Shown: one piece after another, positions 35,656 to 46,484 of the stretch | How positions within the stretch are numbered: the stretch's first letter is position 1 | How the letters are laid out: each line of letters opens with the position of its first letter | Source of the DNA: Streptomyces sp. NRRL S-455 | GTDB taxonomy: Bacteria > Actinomycetota > Actinomycetes > Streptomycetales > Streptomycetaceae | Direction: 5' to 3' | Assembly (NCBI RefSeq): GCF_000717875.1 | Contig: NZ_JOCT01000046.1 | Location: forward strand, 1-56,733 | Length of the DNA: 56,733 bases | Program-made: the position numbers and the translations under genes | Notes under the pieces: model-generated | The model's input: the letters and a program-made list of their open reading frames with translations, nothing else | Told to the model about the DNA's origin: nothing | Database searches by the model: none

Positions 35656-36459
35656 TCAGCGCCGCGGTTCCCAGCGGAACCACCGCCATACAGCAAACAC
35701 CGACACGACGATCCAGGCCACCGCCGTAGCGACGGCGCCCAGCGCCTCGTACGCCGAGAGGTCGCCGGTCCAGCCGCCGCGCACCAAGGTGACCACGGGC
35801 GTCAGCGGCAGCAGTTCGCAGACGGAGGCCACCTTGTCCGGCAGCAGCTCCAGCGGTACGAACATGCCGGAACCCATCCACGAGACGAGCATCAGCGGCA
35901 TGGGCGTGACCTGGGCGCTCTCGCCGGTCCGGGTGAAGCTCGCGGTGGCGGCGGCGAGCGCGGCACACATCACGAGCCCCAACAACAGTCCGGCGACGGC
36001 CAGATGGGGCGCGGACGGCGCGGACAGATCCAGCAGGACCGAGCAGCCCACCGCAAGCACCAGGCACTGCACGATCCCGATGAGGACGGCCGGCAGCGCG
36101 GTACCGGCCAGGATCTCGACGTCCGGCAGCTCGCCGGTGCGCAGTCGCTTGAGGACGAGTTCCTCACGCCGGACGACGAGGGCGCCGACGAGCACCGAGT
36201 AGACGGCGAACAGCAGGGAGAAGCCGACCGCGGCGGGCAGCACCAGGGTGCCGGTGTTCAGCCCCACTTCGGCGAGGTCCATCTCCTTCGCCATCTGGGC
36301 CGCGCTGACCGGCAGCACCAGCGGCGCGAACAGCGCGGCGACGAGCGCGCCCTTGGTCCGTCCGAGCAGGGTCAGTTCGGCGCGGGCGAGCGCCGTCATC
36401 CGGCTCAGTGGAGTGGTCGCCGCCCTCCCCGGGCGGGACGTCGTGTGGATGGCGCTCAT
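35656..36459 (-). CDS. ABC-2 type exporter permease
   Basis: A 267-residue permease with six predicted transmembrane helices (for example LVAALFAPLVLPVSAA, VLLGFSLLFAVYSVLVGALVV-type and VLIGIVQCLVLAVGCSVLL). The start overlaps the ATPase stop (ATGA at 36456-36459). It pairs with the upstream ATPase; the substrate is probably a drug, peptide or lipid-like compound and cannot be deduced. Confidence 0.88.
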   Translation of the reverse strand: MSAIHTTSRPGRAATTPLSRMTALARAELTLLGRTKGALVAALFAPLVLPVSAAQMAKEMDLAEVGLNTGTLVLPAAVGFSLLFAVYSVLVGALVVRREELVLKRLRTGELPDVEILAGTALPAVLIGIVQCLVLAVGCSVLLDLSAPSAPHLAVAGLLLGLVMCAALAAATASFTRTGESAQVTPMPLMLVSWMGSGMFVPLELLPDKVASVCELLPLTPVVTLVRGGWTGDLSAYEALGAVATAVAWIVVSVFAVWRWFRWEPRR

Positions 36460-37427
36460 GCCGCGTACTCCTTCGTCTTCGTACCCCTGGCCCGTTCCGC
36501 GGAGACCTCCTTGGCGATCCTGAGGAACGCCTCCTCCAGGGAGGCCGACCGCACGTCCAGCCGGCGCAGCTCGACCCGGCCCTGTGCCGCCCACATCAGC
36601 AGCCCGGTGGCCGTCCGCTGCGGTTCGTGGGTGCTCAGCCGGATCATCCGGCCGTCGGCCTCGTGCCCGGCCACGCCCAGCTCGCCGAGTGGCGGAAGGT
36701 CACCGGCGAAGTAGCCGTCGGGCAGTTCGAAGGAGATCCGGGACGGTTCGGTGGCGGTCACCTCGGCCGGGGTCCCGGTGGTGGCGATGCGGCCCTCGTG
36801 CATGATCGCCAGCCGGTCGGCGAGGTTCTCGGCCTCCTCCAGGTAGTGCGTGGTCAGCAGCACCGTCGTCCCGCCGTCGCGCAGCGCGCTCACCAACTCC
36901 CAGGTCTCACGGCGCCCTTCGGCGTCCAGCCCGGTGGTCGGCTCGTCCAGGAACAGCACCTCGGGGTCGCCGAGCAACGCGAGCGCCAGGTCCAGCCTGC
37001 GCCGCTGCCCGCCGGACAGCTGCTTGACCCGGGTGCGGGCCTTCGACTCCAGCCCGACCAGCGCCAGCGCCTCCGCAGGCGGCCGCGCCCCGCTCACGCA
37101 CCCCGCCCACATCCGTGCGGTCTCCGCGACGGTCAGCTCGGAGGGGAAGCCCCCTTCCTGGAGCATCACGCCGGTGCGGGGCCGGACGAGGGTCCGCTCG
37201 GTGTACGGGTCGTGCCCGAGGACCCGTACCCGGCCGCCGGCCGGAGCCGCGAGTCCTTCGAGCAGTTCGACGGTCGACGTCTTGCCCGCGCCGTTGGTGC
37301 CCAGCAGGGCGAAGATCTCCCCGCGCCGTACGGAAAAGCTGATCCCGCGGACCGCTTCGAACCCGCCCCCGTACACACGCCGCAGGTCAGTGACCTCAAT
37401 CACGTGTTCGTGTCCGTTGGTTTCCAT
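36456..37427 (-). CDS. ABC exporter ATP-binding protein
   Basis: A 323-residue ATPase with Walker A GTNGAGKT at 43-50, signature LSGGQ at 137-141, Walker B FLDEPTTGLD at 159-168 and H-loop TTHYLEEAE. It has the C-terminal extension usual in DrrA/daunorubicin-type exporters. First gene of the four-gene operon; GAAGGC precedes its ATG. Confidence 0.93.
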   Translation of the reverse strand: METNGHEHVIEVTDLRRVYGGGFEAVRGISFSVRRGEIFALLGTNGAGKTSTVELLEGLAAPAGGRVRVLGHDPYTERTLVRPRTGVMLQEGGFPSELTVAETARMWAGCVSGARPPAEALALVGLESKARTRVKQLSGGQRRRLDLALALLGDPEVLFLDEPTTGLDAEGRRETWELVSALRDGGTTVLLTTHYLEEAENLADRLAIMHEGRIATTGTPAEVTATEPSRISFELPDGYFAGDLPPLGELGVAGHEADGRMIRLSTHEPQRTATGLLMWAAQGRVELRRLDVRSASLEEAFLRIAKEVSAERARGTKTKEYAA

Positions 37428-37521
37428 GCCTTCAGCGTTCCGGCTGCGCGGACCCGGTTGCAGTGCGCGCTGTCATCACTCGGCATGACAAATGTCAGGC
37501 GGACAGTCGACGGATACGAAG

Positions 37522-37548
37522 AAACCCCGGTCCATCAGGACCGGGGTC
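37522..37548 (-). terminator. Terminator after tRNA-Gly(GCC) copy 2
   Basis: 10-bp arms (ACCCCGGTCC / GGACCGGGGT) with an ATCA loop; on the minus strand it ends in TTTC. Confidence 0.8.
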
Positions 37549-37557
37549 TCATTCCCG

Positions 37558-37630
37558 AGCGGACGACGAGGTTCGAACTCGCGACCTCAACCTTGGCAAG
37601 GTTGCGCTCTACCAACTGAGCTACGTCCGC
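37558..37630 (-). tRNA. tRNA-Gly(GCC), copy 2
   Basis: 73 nt, minus strand. Acceptor GCGGACG/CGTCCGC; otherwise the same as copy 1, including the TTGCCAA anticodon loop. Confidence 0.96.
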
Positions 37631-37711
37631 ATATGCTCCCGACCAGCTTTCACCGGCCGGTGCGAGCACCAGCCTACCTGATCCACAAGCGTGGTCGGTA
37701 CGGCGGTGCAG

Positions 37712-37783
37712 AGCGGGTGACAGGAATCGCACACTGCGCCTTCCCCCTGGAAGGGGGATGTTCTACTACTGAACTACACCCGC
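37712..37783 (-). tRNA. tRNA-Gly(UCC)
   Basis: 72 nt, minus strand. Acceptor GCGGGTG/CACCCGC; anticodon arm TCCCC-CTTCCAG-GGGGA (anticodon UCC); GCGATTCCTGT T-arm. It lies 81 bp upstream of tRNA-Gly(GCC) copy 2 and may share its transcript. Confidence 0.93.
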
Positions 37784-37917
37784 ATGTCTCCGTGAGCCGG
37801 GCCTTTCGGCCTCGCCCCTCGGCGTGCTCCAGACTCTAGCTGATCAGCAGGGGTGCTGCGCAAGTCGGTTGCCGCGAGGGGGCGATGACCGGCCATCGGC
37901 CCGGGCTCACCGGGCCG

Positions 37918-38235
37918 TCACTGCGCCGCGCTGAACGCCTCGTAGACCTTCTTCGGGATGCGCCCGCGCGCGGGGACCTCCATCTTGTTGGACTGGGCCC
38001 AGGCCCGTACGGCCGACGGGTCGGGGGCGACCTCCGTCTGCCGGTAGGCCCTGCCCGAGCGGGACCGCTTGCGGCCGGCCTCCACGTAGGGCGCGAGGGC
38101 CTTACGCAGTTCGCCGGCGTTGACTGCGCTCAGGTCGATCTCGTACGACTTGCCGTCCAGTCCGAAGGCGATCGTTTCCGTCGCTTCCGAGCCGTCGATG
38201 TCGTCAAAGAGAGTGACCACGACTTTCTGCGCCAC
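37918..38235 (-). CDS. lsrL: Lsr2-family nucleoid-associated protein (LsrL-like)
   Basis: A 105-residue Lsr2 paralogue. N-terminal dimerisation/bridging domain (AQKVVVTLFDDIDGSEATET...SYEIDLS) and C-terminal DNA-binding domain with the AT-hook-like RGR in VPARGRIPKKVYEAF. Lsr2 proteins silence AT-rich, foreign DNA. Position beside purSQL matches the paralogue I recall as LsrL (SCO4076) rather than Lsr2 proper. GTG 38233-38235 was chosen (AAGGGA upstream); the longer Cys/Lys-rich frame is unlikely. The 320-bp gap to purS is AT-richer than the flanks and holds the divergent promoters. Confidence 0.9.
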   Translation of the reverse strand: MAQKVVVTLFDDIDGSEATETIAFGLDGKSYEIDLSAVNAGELRKALAPYVEAGRKRSRSGRAYRQTEVAPDPSAVRAWAQSNKMEVPARGRIPKKVYEAFSAAQ

Positions 38236-38558
38236 GAATATCGGTCCCTTCTTGCGGCACTTTGCCAATTAGTTTGTACAGTGCCCGGCAATGCATGGTG
38301 AAGCCCGACTAAATCCTTCCGCGTGTCCAGAATCAAGAGGCAGCGGAGCGACTTCTGTGGAAGCGTGATGGCGGGAGACGGGTGGGCGCAATAGGTTCCG
38401 GGTGTCGGTCCGGAATCTTTCCCGGAAATTTTCGCGCGTGCGCCCGTCGATGCCGGATCGTGATGGCGGTCACGTAGATTCCTACAAGTCGACGCGCGTA
38501 GAATTTTTGTGCGGGTAGTCTGAAGGAACCTGCTCAGCACCACACACCGGGAGTGCCA

Positions 38559-38822
38559 GTGGCACGCGTCGTAGTCGACGTCATGCTCAAGCCGGAGATC
38601 CTCGACCCCCAGGGCCAGGCGGTGCAGCGCGCACTGCCGCGGCTGGGTTTCGACGGGATCTCGGACGTCCGTCAGGGAAAGCGTTTCGAACTGGAAGTTG
38701 ACGGGCCGGTCGACGAGGCCGCCCTCGCCCGCATTCACGATCTTGCGGAGTCCTTCCTCGCGAACACCGTGATCGAGGACTTCACCGTCCGGGTCGAGGA
38801 AGTCGCGGAGGCCGTGAAGTGA
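38559..38822 (+). CDS. purS: FGAM synthase subunit PurS
   Basis: An 87-residue bridging subunit of the three-part formylglycinamidine synthase. Pattern [25 protein letters not shown] and GKRFELEV is typical. GTG 38559 has GGGAG five bases upstream; GTG 38553 overlaps that site. It overlaps purQ by GTGA. Confidence 0.95.
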   Translation: MARVVVDVMLKPEILDPQGQAVQRALPRLGFDGISDVRQGKRFELEVDGPVDEAALARIHDLAESFLANTVIEDFTVRVEEVAEAVK

Positions 38823-39495
38823 CCGCTCGTATTGGCGTCGTCACTTTTCCGGGCAGTCTGGACGACCGGGACACCCAGCGCGCTATCCGCCTCGCGGGTG
38901 CCGAGCCGGTCGCCCTGTGGCACAAGGACAAGGACCTCAAGCAGGTCGACGCCGTGGTGCTGTGCGGTGGTTTCTCCTACGGCGACTATCTGCGCGCCGG
39001 GGCCATCGCCCGTTTCTCGCCGGTGATGGAGCCCCTGCTGGAGCAGGCGAAGGCCGGTCTGCCGGTGCTCGGCATCTGCAACGGCTTCCAGATCCTCACC
39101 GAGGCCCACCTGCTGCCCGGCACGATGCTGCGCAACGACCACCTGCACTTCATCTGCCGTGACCAGAAGCTGCGGGTGGAGAACGCCGAGACCGCCTGGA
39201 CCACCGACTACACGGCCGGCCAGGAGATCCACATCCCGCTGAAGAACATCGACGGGCAGTACGTCGCCGACGAGCGCACCCTCGACGAGCTGGAGGCCGA
39301 GGGGCGCGTCGCGTTCCGCTACGTGGACTTCAACCCCAACGGCTCGCAGCGCGACATCGCGGGCGTCACCAACGCGGCCGGGAACGTCGTGGGTCTCATG
39401 CCGCACCCCGAGCACGCCGTCGAGCCGCTGATCGGCACCGGTCGCACCGACGGCCTCCCGTTCTTCACCTCGATCCTCAAGAAGCTGGTCAACGC

Positions 39496-39499
<4 letters not shown>
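38819..39499 (+). CDS. purQ: FGAM synthase glutaminase subunit PurQ
   Basis: A 226-residue class I glutamine amidotransferase supplying ammonia to PurL. Catalytic Cys87 in LGICNGFQ, with H196 and E198 in MPHPEH completing the triad. GTG start overlaps the purS stop; its stop overlaps the purL ATG (ATGA). Confidence 0.97.
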
Positions 39500-41754
<2,255 letters not shown>

Positions 41755-41770
41755 GCCGGCCCAGCCTCGA

Positions 41771-41804
41771 GGAGTCCCCGCTCGGTTCGCCGGGCGGGGA
41801 CTCC
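41771..41804 (+). terminator. Terminator after purSQL
   Basis: 11-bp arms (GGAGTCCCCGC / GCGGGGACTCC) with a 12-nt loop, 16 bp after the purL stop. Confidence 0.8.
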
Positions 41805-41833
41805 GTCGTGTCGGGACCGGGTGCCCGATCAGC

Positions 41834-41862
41834 TTGCACGTAATTACGTTGTTCCGTAATGT
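41834..41862 (+). promoter_or_regulatory. Promoter with embedded palindromic operator, ArsR-type gene
   Basis: TTGCAC (41834-41839), 17-bp spacer, TAATGT (41857-41862). The spacer start carries the perfect palindrome ACGTAATTACGT (41838-41849). Transcription would begin about 41868-41870, at the GTG start codon, giving a leaderless mRNA. The palindrome is a natural site for autorepression. Confidence 0.65.
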
Positions 41863-41869
41863 CGTAGGA

Positions 41870-42370
41870 GTGGAACTCGAAGAACGCGTCGCCGACCTCG
41901 AGCGCCGTCTGGCCGCTCTGGAAGGCGCCCAGCGCGACGCACCCCGCCTCGACGAGAGCGACTTCTGGGCCCTGAACGGGCTGAAGGAGCAGCTGTCCGA
42001 GGTGGGCGCGGCAGACGGAGGTGTCCTCTACACCGGCTCCGTACGCCTGCCGACGGGCGAGGAGTACGCCTGGCAGATGGGAGCCCTGACGGAGGGGCTG
42101 CTGGAGGAGGACTGGACGGTGGCCGCCGAGTCCTTCGCGGCCCTCGGCCACCCGGTCCGGCTCCGTCTCCTGCGCGAGGTCCTCGGCGGCCGCCGCACCG
42201 CAGCCGACCTCGCCGAGCTGGACGAGGTCGGTACGACCGGCCAGATCTACCACCACCTGCGCCAGCTCACCGGTACGGGCTGGCTGCGCACGAGTGGCCG
42301 GGGCCGCTACGAGGTGCCACCGGAGCGGGTCGTACCGCTGCTGGTGGCGGTGGCGACGGCACGACCGTAA
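41870..42370 (+). CDS. ArsR-type winged-helix regulator
   Basis: A 166-residue protein. N-terminal coiled coil (ELEERVADLERRLAALEG), then a winged helix (AESFAALGHPVRLRLLREVLGGRRTAADLAELDEVGTTGQIYHHLRQL). No obvious metal-binding Cys cluster. It probably senses a non-metal signal. Start GTG 41870 fits the promoter position and the coiled-coil start. It lies 39 bp before the M23 peptidase gene, so the two may be co-transcribed and co-regulated. Confidence 0.88.
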   Translation: MELEERVADLERRLAALEGAQRDAPRLDESDFWALNGLKEQLSEVGAADGGVLYTGSVRLPTGEEYAWQMGALTEGLLEEDWTVAAESFAALGHPVRLRLLREVLGGRRTAADLAELDEVGTTGQIYHHLRQLTGTGWLRTSGRGRYEVPPERVVPLLVAVATARP

Positions 42371-42409
42371 GAGACCTGCACGACCGTGAAAGAACTGGGG
42401 GGAAACAGG

Positions 42410-43234
42410 ATGTCCGCACGCAAGCTCGGCATGGTGACCTACCGCCTTCTGTGGCTGGTCTTCTTCGGTCTGGTGGCGGCCGACCTCTTCTTCGGCCTGG
42501 TCGGCTTTCCCTGGTACTTCCTGCCGGCGGCCCTGGCGTACGCGGTCATCTTCCTGGTGAACCGGTGGGGCGGTGCCCCGGACAAGCCACCCGCGGCCCG
42601 CGAGCCCGTTGAGGTCGCGCCGCCCGTCGCCGGCCGCTGGTCCGCGCTGAACAGCCCGGCCGACCGGACCCCGAGCCACGGCGTACACAGCTACGGCCAG
42701 ACGTTCGCCATCGACATCCTCGCCGAGCCCGAGCCAGGTGCCCGCCCACGCTTCCGCTGGCTCTGGCCCATCGCCCGCCGCCCCGAGGCCTTTCCGGCCT
42801 TCGGCGCTCCCATCCTGGCGGTCGCCGACGCGACGGTCGTACGAGCAGAAGGCGGCCGGCGCGACCACCTGAGCCGCAACTCCCTGCCCGCACTGCTGTA
42901 TCTCATGGTTCCCGAGGGGATCGTGCGGGAGGTGTCCGGCGTGCACCGCATCCTCGGCAACCACGTCATCCTCGACCTCGGCAACGGCACCTACGCCGCC
43001 TACGCCCACCTCCGGCGCGGCTCCCTCACCGTCCGGGAGGGCGACCGTGTCCGCGCCGGACAGCTCCTCGCCCGCTGCGGCAACTCCGGCAACTCGACCG
43101 AGCCGCACCTGCACTTCCAGCTGATGGACGGCCCGGACGCGGCCCGGGGCGTCCCCTTCACCTGGACCGGCATCGGTGTGCCGCGCAACGGGGAGACCTT
43201 CGAGGCGCCCTCCGAAGCCGCCGCCCTAGGCTGA
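42410..43234 (+). CDS. M23 (LytM-type) metallopeptidase, membrane-associated
   Basis: A 274-residue protein with two N-terminal transmembrane helices (about 12-31 and 34-51) and an M23 domain: H93 in HSYGQTFAID for zinc binding, YAAYAHLRRGS, and a C-terminal EPHLHFQLMD. It likely cleaves peptidoglycan cross-bridges or acts as a degenerate regulator. ATG 42410 follows GGGGGGAAACAGG. It is coupled in position to the ArsR-type regulator. Confidence 0.85.
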   Translation: MSARKLGMVTYRLLWLVFFGLVAADLFFGLVGFPWYFLPAALAYAVIFLVNRWGGAPDKPPAAREPVEVAPPVAGRWSALNSPADRTPSHGVHSYGQTFAIDILAEPEPGARPRFRWLWPIARRPEAFPAFGAPILAVADATVVRAEGGRRDHLSRNSLPALLYLMVPEGIVREVSGVHRILGNHVILDLGNGTYAAYAHLRRGSLTVREGDRVRAGQLLARCGNSGNSTEPHLHFQLMDGPDAARGVPFTWTGIGVPRNGETFEAPSEAAALG

Positions 43235-43239
43235 CGCCC

Positions 43240-44037
43240 ATGCCCCCGGCCAAGAAGCGCACCCGCAGCTATGACCCCGCCAGGACCCGCACGGCCGTAC
43301 TCGCGCAGTACGGGAACATACGCCGGGCCGTGGGCACCCTCACTCCCGGCATGCTCGCCCTGCCCACCCGCCTCGGCGACTGGACCGTGCGCGACCTGGC
43401 CGCGCACTGCGCCATGGCCCTGGACGCGGTGGACCGGCTGCTCGCGGAGCCCGAGCCCGCGAAGCAGGACGGCCGGCTGGTCGACTGGGCTTTCGCCATC
43501 GCCGCCGACGCCCCCGCCATCGCCGGCACGGCCCGCCGCCTGGCCGAGGAGCACCCGGACCTCGACACCCACCTCGCCGGCGCCGAGCGCCGCTTCACCG
43601 CGAACCTCGACGCGCACCCCGCCGCCCGGCTGCTCCCGACCAGCGCGGGCGCCCTGCCACTGGCCGACTACGTCGTCACGCGCACCGTCGAACTCGTCGT
43701 CCACACCGACGACCTGAACGCCGCCGTCCCCGGCCTGGACATCCCCTACGACCGTCAGGCCCTCGCCGCGGCCACCCGGCTGCTCGCCGACGCGCTGGCC
43801 GTGAAGGCGCCCGGCGGGTCGACGGAGGTGCGGGTGCCGCCGTACGCGGTCGTGCAGTGCGTGGAGGGGCCGAGGCACACCCGGGGCACCCCGCCCAACG
43901 TGGTCGAGACGGACCCGCTGACCTGGCTCCGGCTGGCGACCGGGCGGCTGACCTGGCAGCAGGCGATCGAGGACGCGCTGGTCAGCGCCAGTGGGGAGCG
44001 AGCGGACCTGTCGGCCTGCCTGCCGCTGATGGCATAA
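43240..44037 (+). CDS. Maleylpyruvate isomerase-family mycothiol-dependent enzyme
   Basis: A 265-residue DinB-like/MDMPI_N protein: helical bundle with LGDWTVRDLAAHCAMALDAVDRLL at about 45-68 and VTRTVELVVHTDDLNAAV near 145-163 (metal and thiol-binding His residues). The C-terminal part is sterol-carrier-like. Mycothiol is the actinobacterial thiol, so a mycothiol-S-transferase role is plausible; the substrate is unknown. It starts 5 bp after the M23 stop and is probably in the same transcript. Confidence 0.8.
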   Translation: MPPAKKRTRSYDPARTRTAVLAQYGNIRRAVGTLTPGMLALPTRLGDWTVRDLAAHCAMALDAVDRLLAEPEPAKQDGRLVDWAFAIAADAPAIAGTARRLAEEHPDLDTHLAGAERRFTANLDAHPAARLLPTSAGALPLADYVVTRTVELVVHTDDLNAAVPGLDIPYDRQALAAATRLLADALAVKAPGGSTEVRVPPYAVVQCVEGPRHTRGTPPNVVETDPLTWLRLATGRLTWQQAIEDALVSASGERADLSACLPLMA

Positions 44038-44074
44038 GGGGAACCGATCCCCCCGGGTCCCCCGTCGAAGCGGC

Positions 44075-44848
44075 ATGGACAGGCAGAAGCAGCGCATCAC
44101 CCTGACGGCCGCCGCCATGCTCGTCCCGCTCATGGCGGCCTGTGGCAGCGAGAACGCGGACGGCGGCAGCGCCACGGTCGGTGCCGGCAAGCCGGTGACC
44201 GGCGTGCGGTGGAACGTGGACAGCGTCACCGCCGACGGCAGGACCCAGAAGGCACCCACGGGCGCCCACATGACCATCGACAAGGGCCGCGCCGAGGGCA
44301 GCTTCGGCTGCAACAACTTCGGCGCCGAGGCCACCGTCGACGGCGACCGCGTCCGGCTCAGCAAGACCATGGCCACGGAGATGGCCTGCGAGAACAAGCC
44401 CATGGCGTTCGAGGAGACCCTCGCACGCACGCTCTTCGACCAGGAGTTCGAGGCCAGGGTGGACGGCGACCGCCTCACCCTCACCACCGAGCAGGGGGAC
44501 ACCGTCCGCCTGACCAAGGCCCAGGACGCCCCGCTGAGCGGCACCAAGTGGACCGTCACGACCCCGAAGGCCGACGGCCGCGCCCACCTCACCTTCGACG
44601 AGAAGAAGGGCACCGTCTCCGGCAGCCTGGGCTGCAACAAGGTCAACGCCGAGGCCACCGTGCGCGACGGCGATATCACCCTCGGCCCCCCGGCCACGAC
44701 CCGAATGATGTGCGAAGACTCACTCATGGCCGACGAGAAGGCCCTGCTGCGCATTTTCGACGGCGAGCTGAAGTACCGAGTCGATCACCAAACCCTCACC
44801 CTGACCAGCGAGAACGGCATGAAGGTACGGGCCGCCGCCGGGCAGTGA
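44075..44848 (+). CDS. META-domain lipoprotein
   Basis: A 257-residue lipoprotein with signal peptide and lipobox LMAAC (Cys23). It has two tandem META (HslJ-like) domains: about 40-145 (GSFGCNNFGAEATVDGD) and 150-257 (GSLGCNKVNAEATVRDGD), each with the GCN motif and a downstream Cys (EMACE, MMCED). HslJ/META proteins are linked to heat or antibiotic tolerance; the role here is unknown. Confidence 0.9.
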   Translation: MDRQKQRITLTAAAMLVPLMAACGSENADGGSATVGAGKPVTGVRWNVDSVTADGRTQKAPTGAHMTIDKGRAEGSFGCNNFGAEATVDGDRVRLSKTMATEMACENKPMAFEETLARTLFDQEFEARVDGDRLTLTTEQGDTVRLTKAQDAPLSGTKWTVTTPKADGRAHLTFDEKKGTVSGSLGCNKVNAEATVRDGDITLGPPATTRMMCEDSLMADEKALLRIFDGELKYRVDHQTLTLTSENGMKVRAAAGQ

Positions 44849-44897
44849 TCCACGAAAAGTCCGGTATCCCCAATTCGGACCAGTGGTCGACCTCGCC

Positions 44898-44903
44898 TAC
44901 ACT
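44898..44903 (+). promoter_or_regulatory. Candidate -10 element for a leaderless purF transcript
   Basis: TACACT lies 7 bp before the GTG start, with a weak -35 (TTCGGA, 44874-44879) 18 bp upstream and no Shine-Dalgarno. Confidence 0.45.
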
Positions 44904-44910
44904 CGGTGGC

Positions 44911-46440
44911 GTGCCACGTGGTGACGGACGACTCAACCACGACCTGCTCCCCGGTGAGAAGGGCCCCCAGGACGCTTGTGGCGTCTTCGGTGTCTGGGCT
45001 CCGGGCGAAGAGGTCGCCAAGCTCACGTACTTCGGGCTCTACGCCCTCCAGCATCGAGGCCAGGAATCCGCGGGAATCGCGGTCAGCAACGGCTCACAGA
45101 TCCTCGTCTTCAAGGACATGGGCCTGGTCTCCCAGGTCTTCGACGAGACCTCCCTCGGCTCGCTCCAGGGTCACATCGCGGTCGGTCACGCCCGCTACTC
45201 GACCACCGGTGCGTCCGTGTGGGAGAACGCCCAGCCGACCTTCCGCGCGACCGGGCACGGCTCCATCGCGCTCGGCCACAACGGCAACCTCGTCAACACC
45301 GCCCAGCTCGCCGAGATGGTCGCCGACCTGCCCAAGCAGGAGGGCGGCCGCACCCCGCGCGTCGCGGCGACCAACGACACCGATCTGCTCACCGCGCTCC
45401 TCGCGGCCCAGACGGACGAGGACGGCAAGCCGCTGACCATCGAGGAGGCCGCCCACAGCGTCCTCCCGCAGGTCAAGGGCGCCTTCTCCCTCGTCTTCAT
45501 GGACGAGCACACCCTGTACGCCGCCCGTGACCCGCAGGGCATCCGTCCGCTGGTCCTCGGCCGGCTGGAGCGCGGCTGGGTCGTCGCCTCCGAGTCCGCG
45601 GCCCTCGACATCTGCGGCGCCAGCTTCGTCCGCGAGATCGAGCCGGGCGAGTTCGTCGCCATCGACGAGAACGGCCTGCGCAGCTCCCGCTTCGCGGACG
45701 CGAAGCCCAAGGGCTGCGTCTTCGAGTACGTGTACCTGGCCCGCCCGGACACCGACATCGCCGGCCGGAACGTCTACCTCTCCCGTGTGGAGATGGGCCG
45801 CCGCCTGGCCAAGGAAGCCCCGGTCGAGGCCGACCTGGTCATAGCGACCCCGGAGTCCGGCACCCCCGCCGCCATCGGCTACGCGGAGGCCTCCGGCATC
45901 CCCTTCGGCAACGGCCTGGTGAAGAACGCCTACGTCGGCCGCACGTTCATCCAGCCCTCGCAGACCATCCGCCAGCTGGGCATCCGCCTGAAGCTGAACC
46001 CGCTGAAGGAAGTCATCAAGGGTAAGCGCCTGGTCGTCGTCGACGACTCGATCGTGCGCGGCAACACCCAGCGGGCCCTGGTCCGCATGCTCCGCGAGGC
46101 GGGCGCCGCCGAGGTCCACATCCGGATCTCCTCGCCGCCCGTGAAGTGGCCCTGCTTCTTCGGCATCGACTTCGCCACCCGCGCCGAGCTCATCGCCAAC
46201 GGCATGACCGTCGACGAGATCGGCACCTCCATGGGCGCCGACTCCCTGGCGTACATCTCCATCGACGGCATGATCGAGGCGACCACCATCGCCAAGCCGA
46301 ACCTCTGCCGCGCCTGCTTCGACGGCGAGTACCCGATGGACCTCCCGGACCCCGAGCTGCTCGGCAAGCAGCTCCTGGAGACCGAGCTGGCCGCCGGCCC
46401 GGCCGCCACGGCCGCCGCCGACGCGATCCGCCGCCCGTAG
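44911..46440 (+). CDS. purF: Amidophosphoribosyltransferase
   Basis: A 509-residue first committed enzyme of purine synthesis. GTG start; short propeptide ending DA, then the N-terminal nucleophile Cys23 (CGVFGV), so processing after residue 22 is expected. GHARYSTTG and GHNGNLVN lie in the glutaminase domain, and the PRPP loop VVVDDSIVRGNTQ is near 373. Probable Fe-S ligands are in KWPCFFGID and LCRACFDGEYP. The upstream in-frame extension overlaps the META gene and is not real. 44 bp separate it from purM. Confidence 0.97.
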   Translation: MPRGDGRLNHDLLPGEKGPQDACGVFGVWAPGEEVAKLTYFGLYALQHRGQESAGIAVSNGSQILVFKDMGLVSQVFDETSLGSLQGHIAVGHARYSTTGASVWENAQPTFRATGHGSIALGHNGNLVNTAQLAEMVADLPKQEGGRTPRVAATNDTDLLTALLAAQTDEDGKPLTIEEAAHSVLPQVKGAFSLVFMDEHTLYAARDPQGIRPLVLGRLERGWVVASESAALDICGASFVREIEPGEFVAIDENGLRSSRFADAKPKGCVFEYVYLARPDTDIAGRNVYLSRVEMGRRLAKEAPVEADLVIATPESGTPAAIGYAEASGIPFGNGLVKNAYVGRTFIQPSQTIRQLGIRLKLNPLKEVIKGKRLVVVDDSIVRGNTQRALVRMLREAGAAEVHIRISSPPVKWPCFFGIDFATRAELIANGMTVDEIGTSMGADSLAYISIDGMIEATTIAKPNLCRACFDGEYPMDLPDPELLGKQLLETELAAGPAATAAADAIRRP

Positions 46441-46484
46441 TCAGCCCGTATCACCTGCCGTACGACACGAAAGCTCTCACAGCC

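Noticed and set aside
44209..44910. Extended N-terminus for purF
   Set aside because: It is an out-of-frame reading of the META lipoprotein gene; PurF begins at the GTG shortly before the CGVFGV nucleophile.
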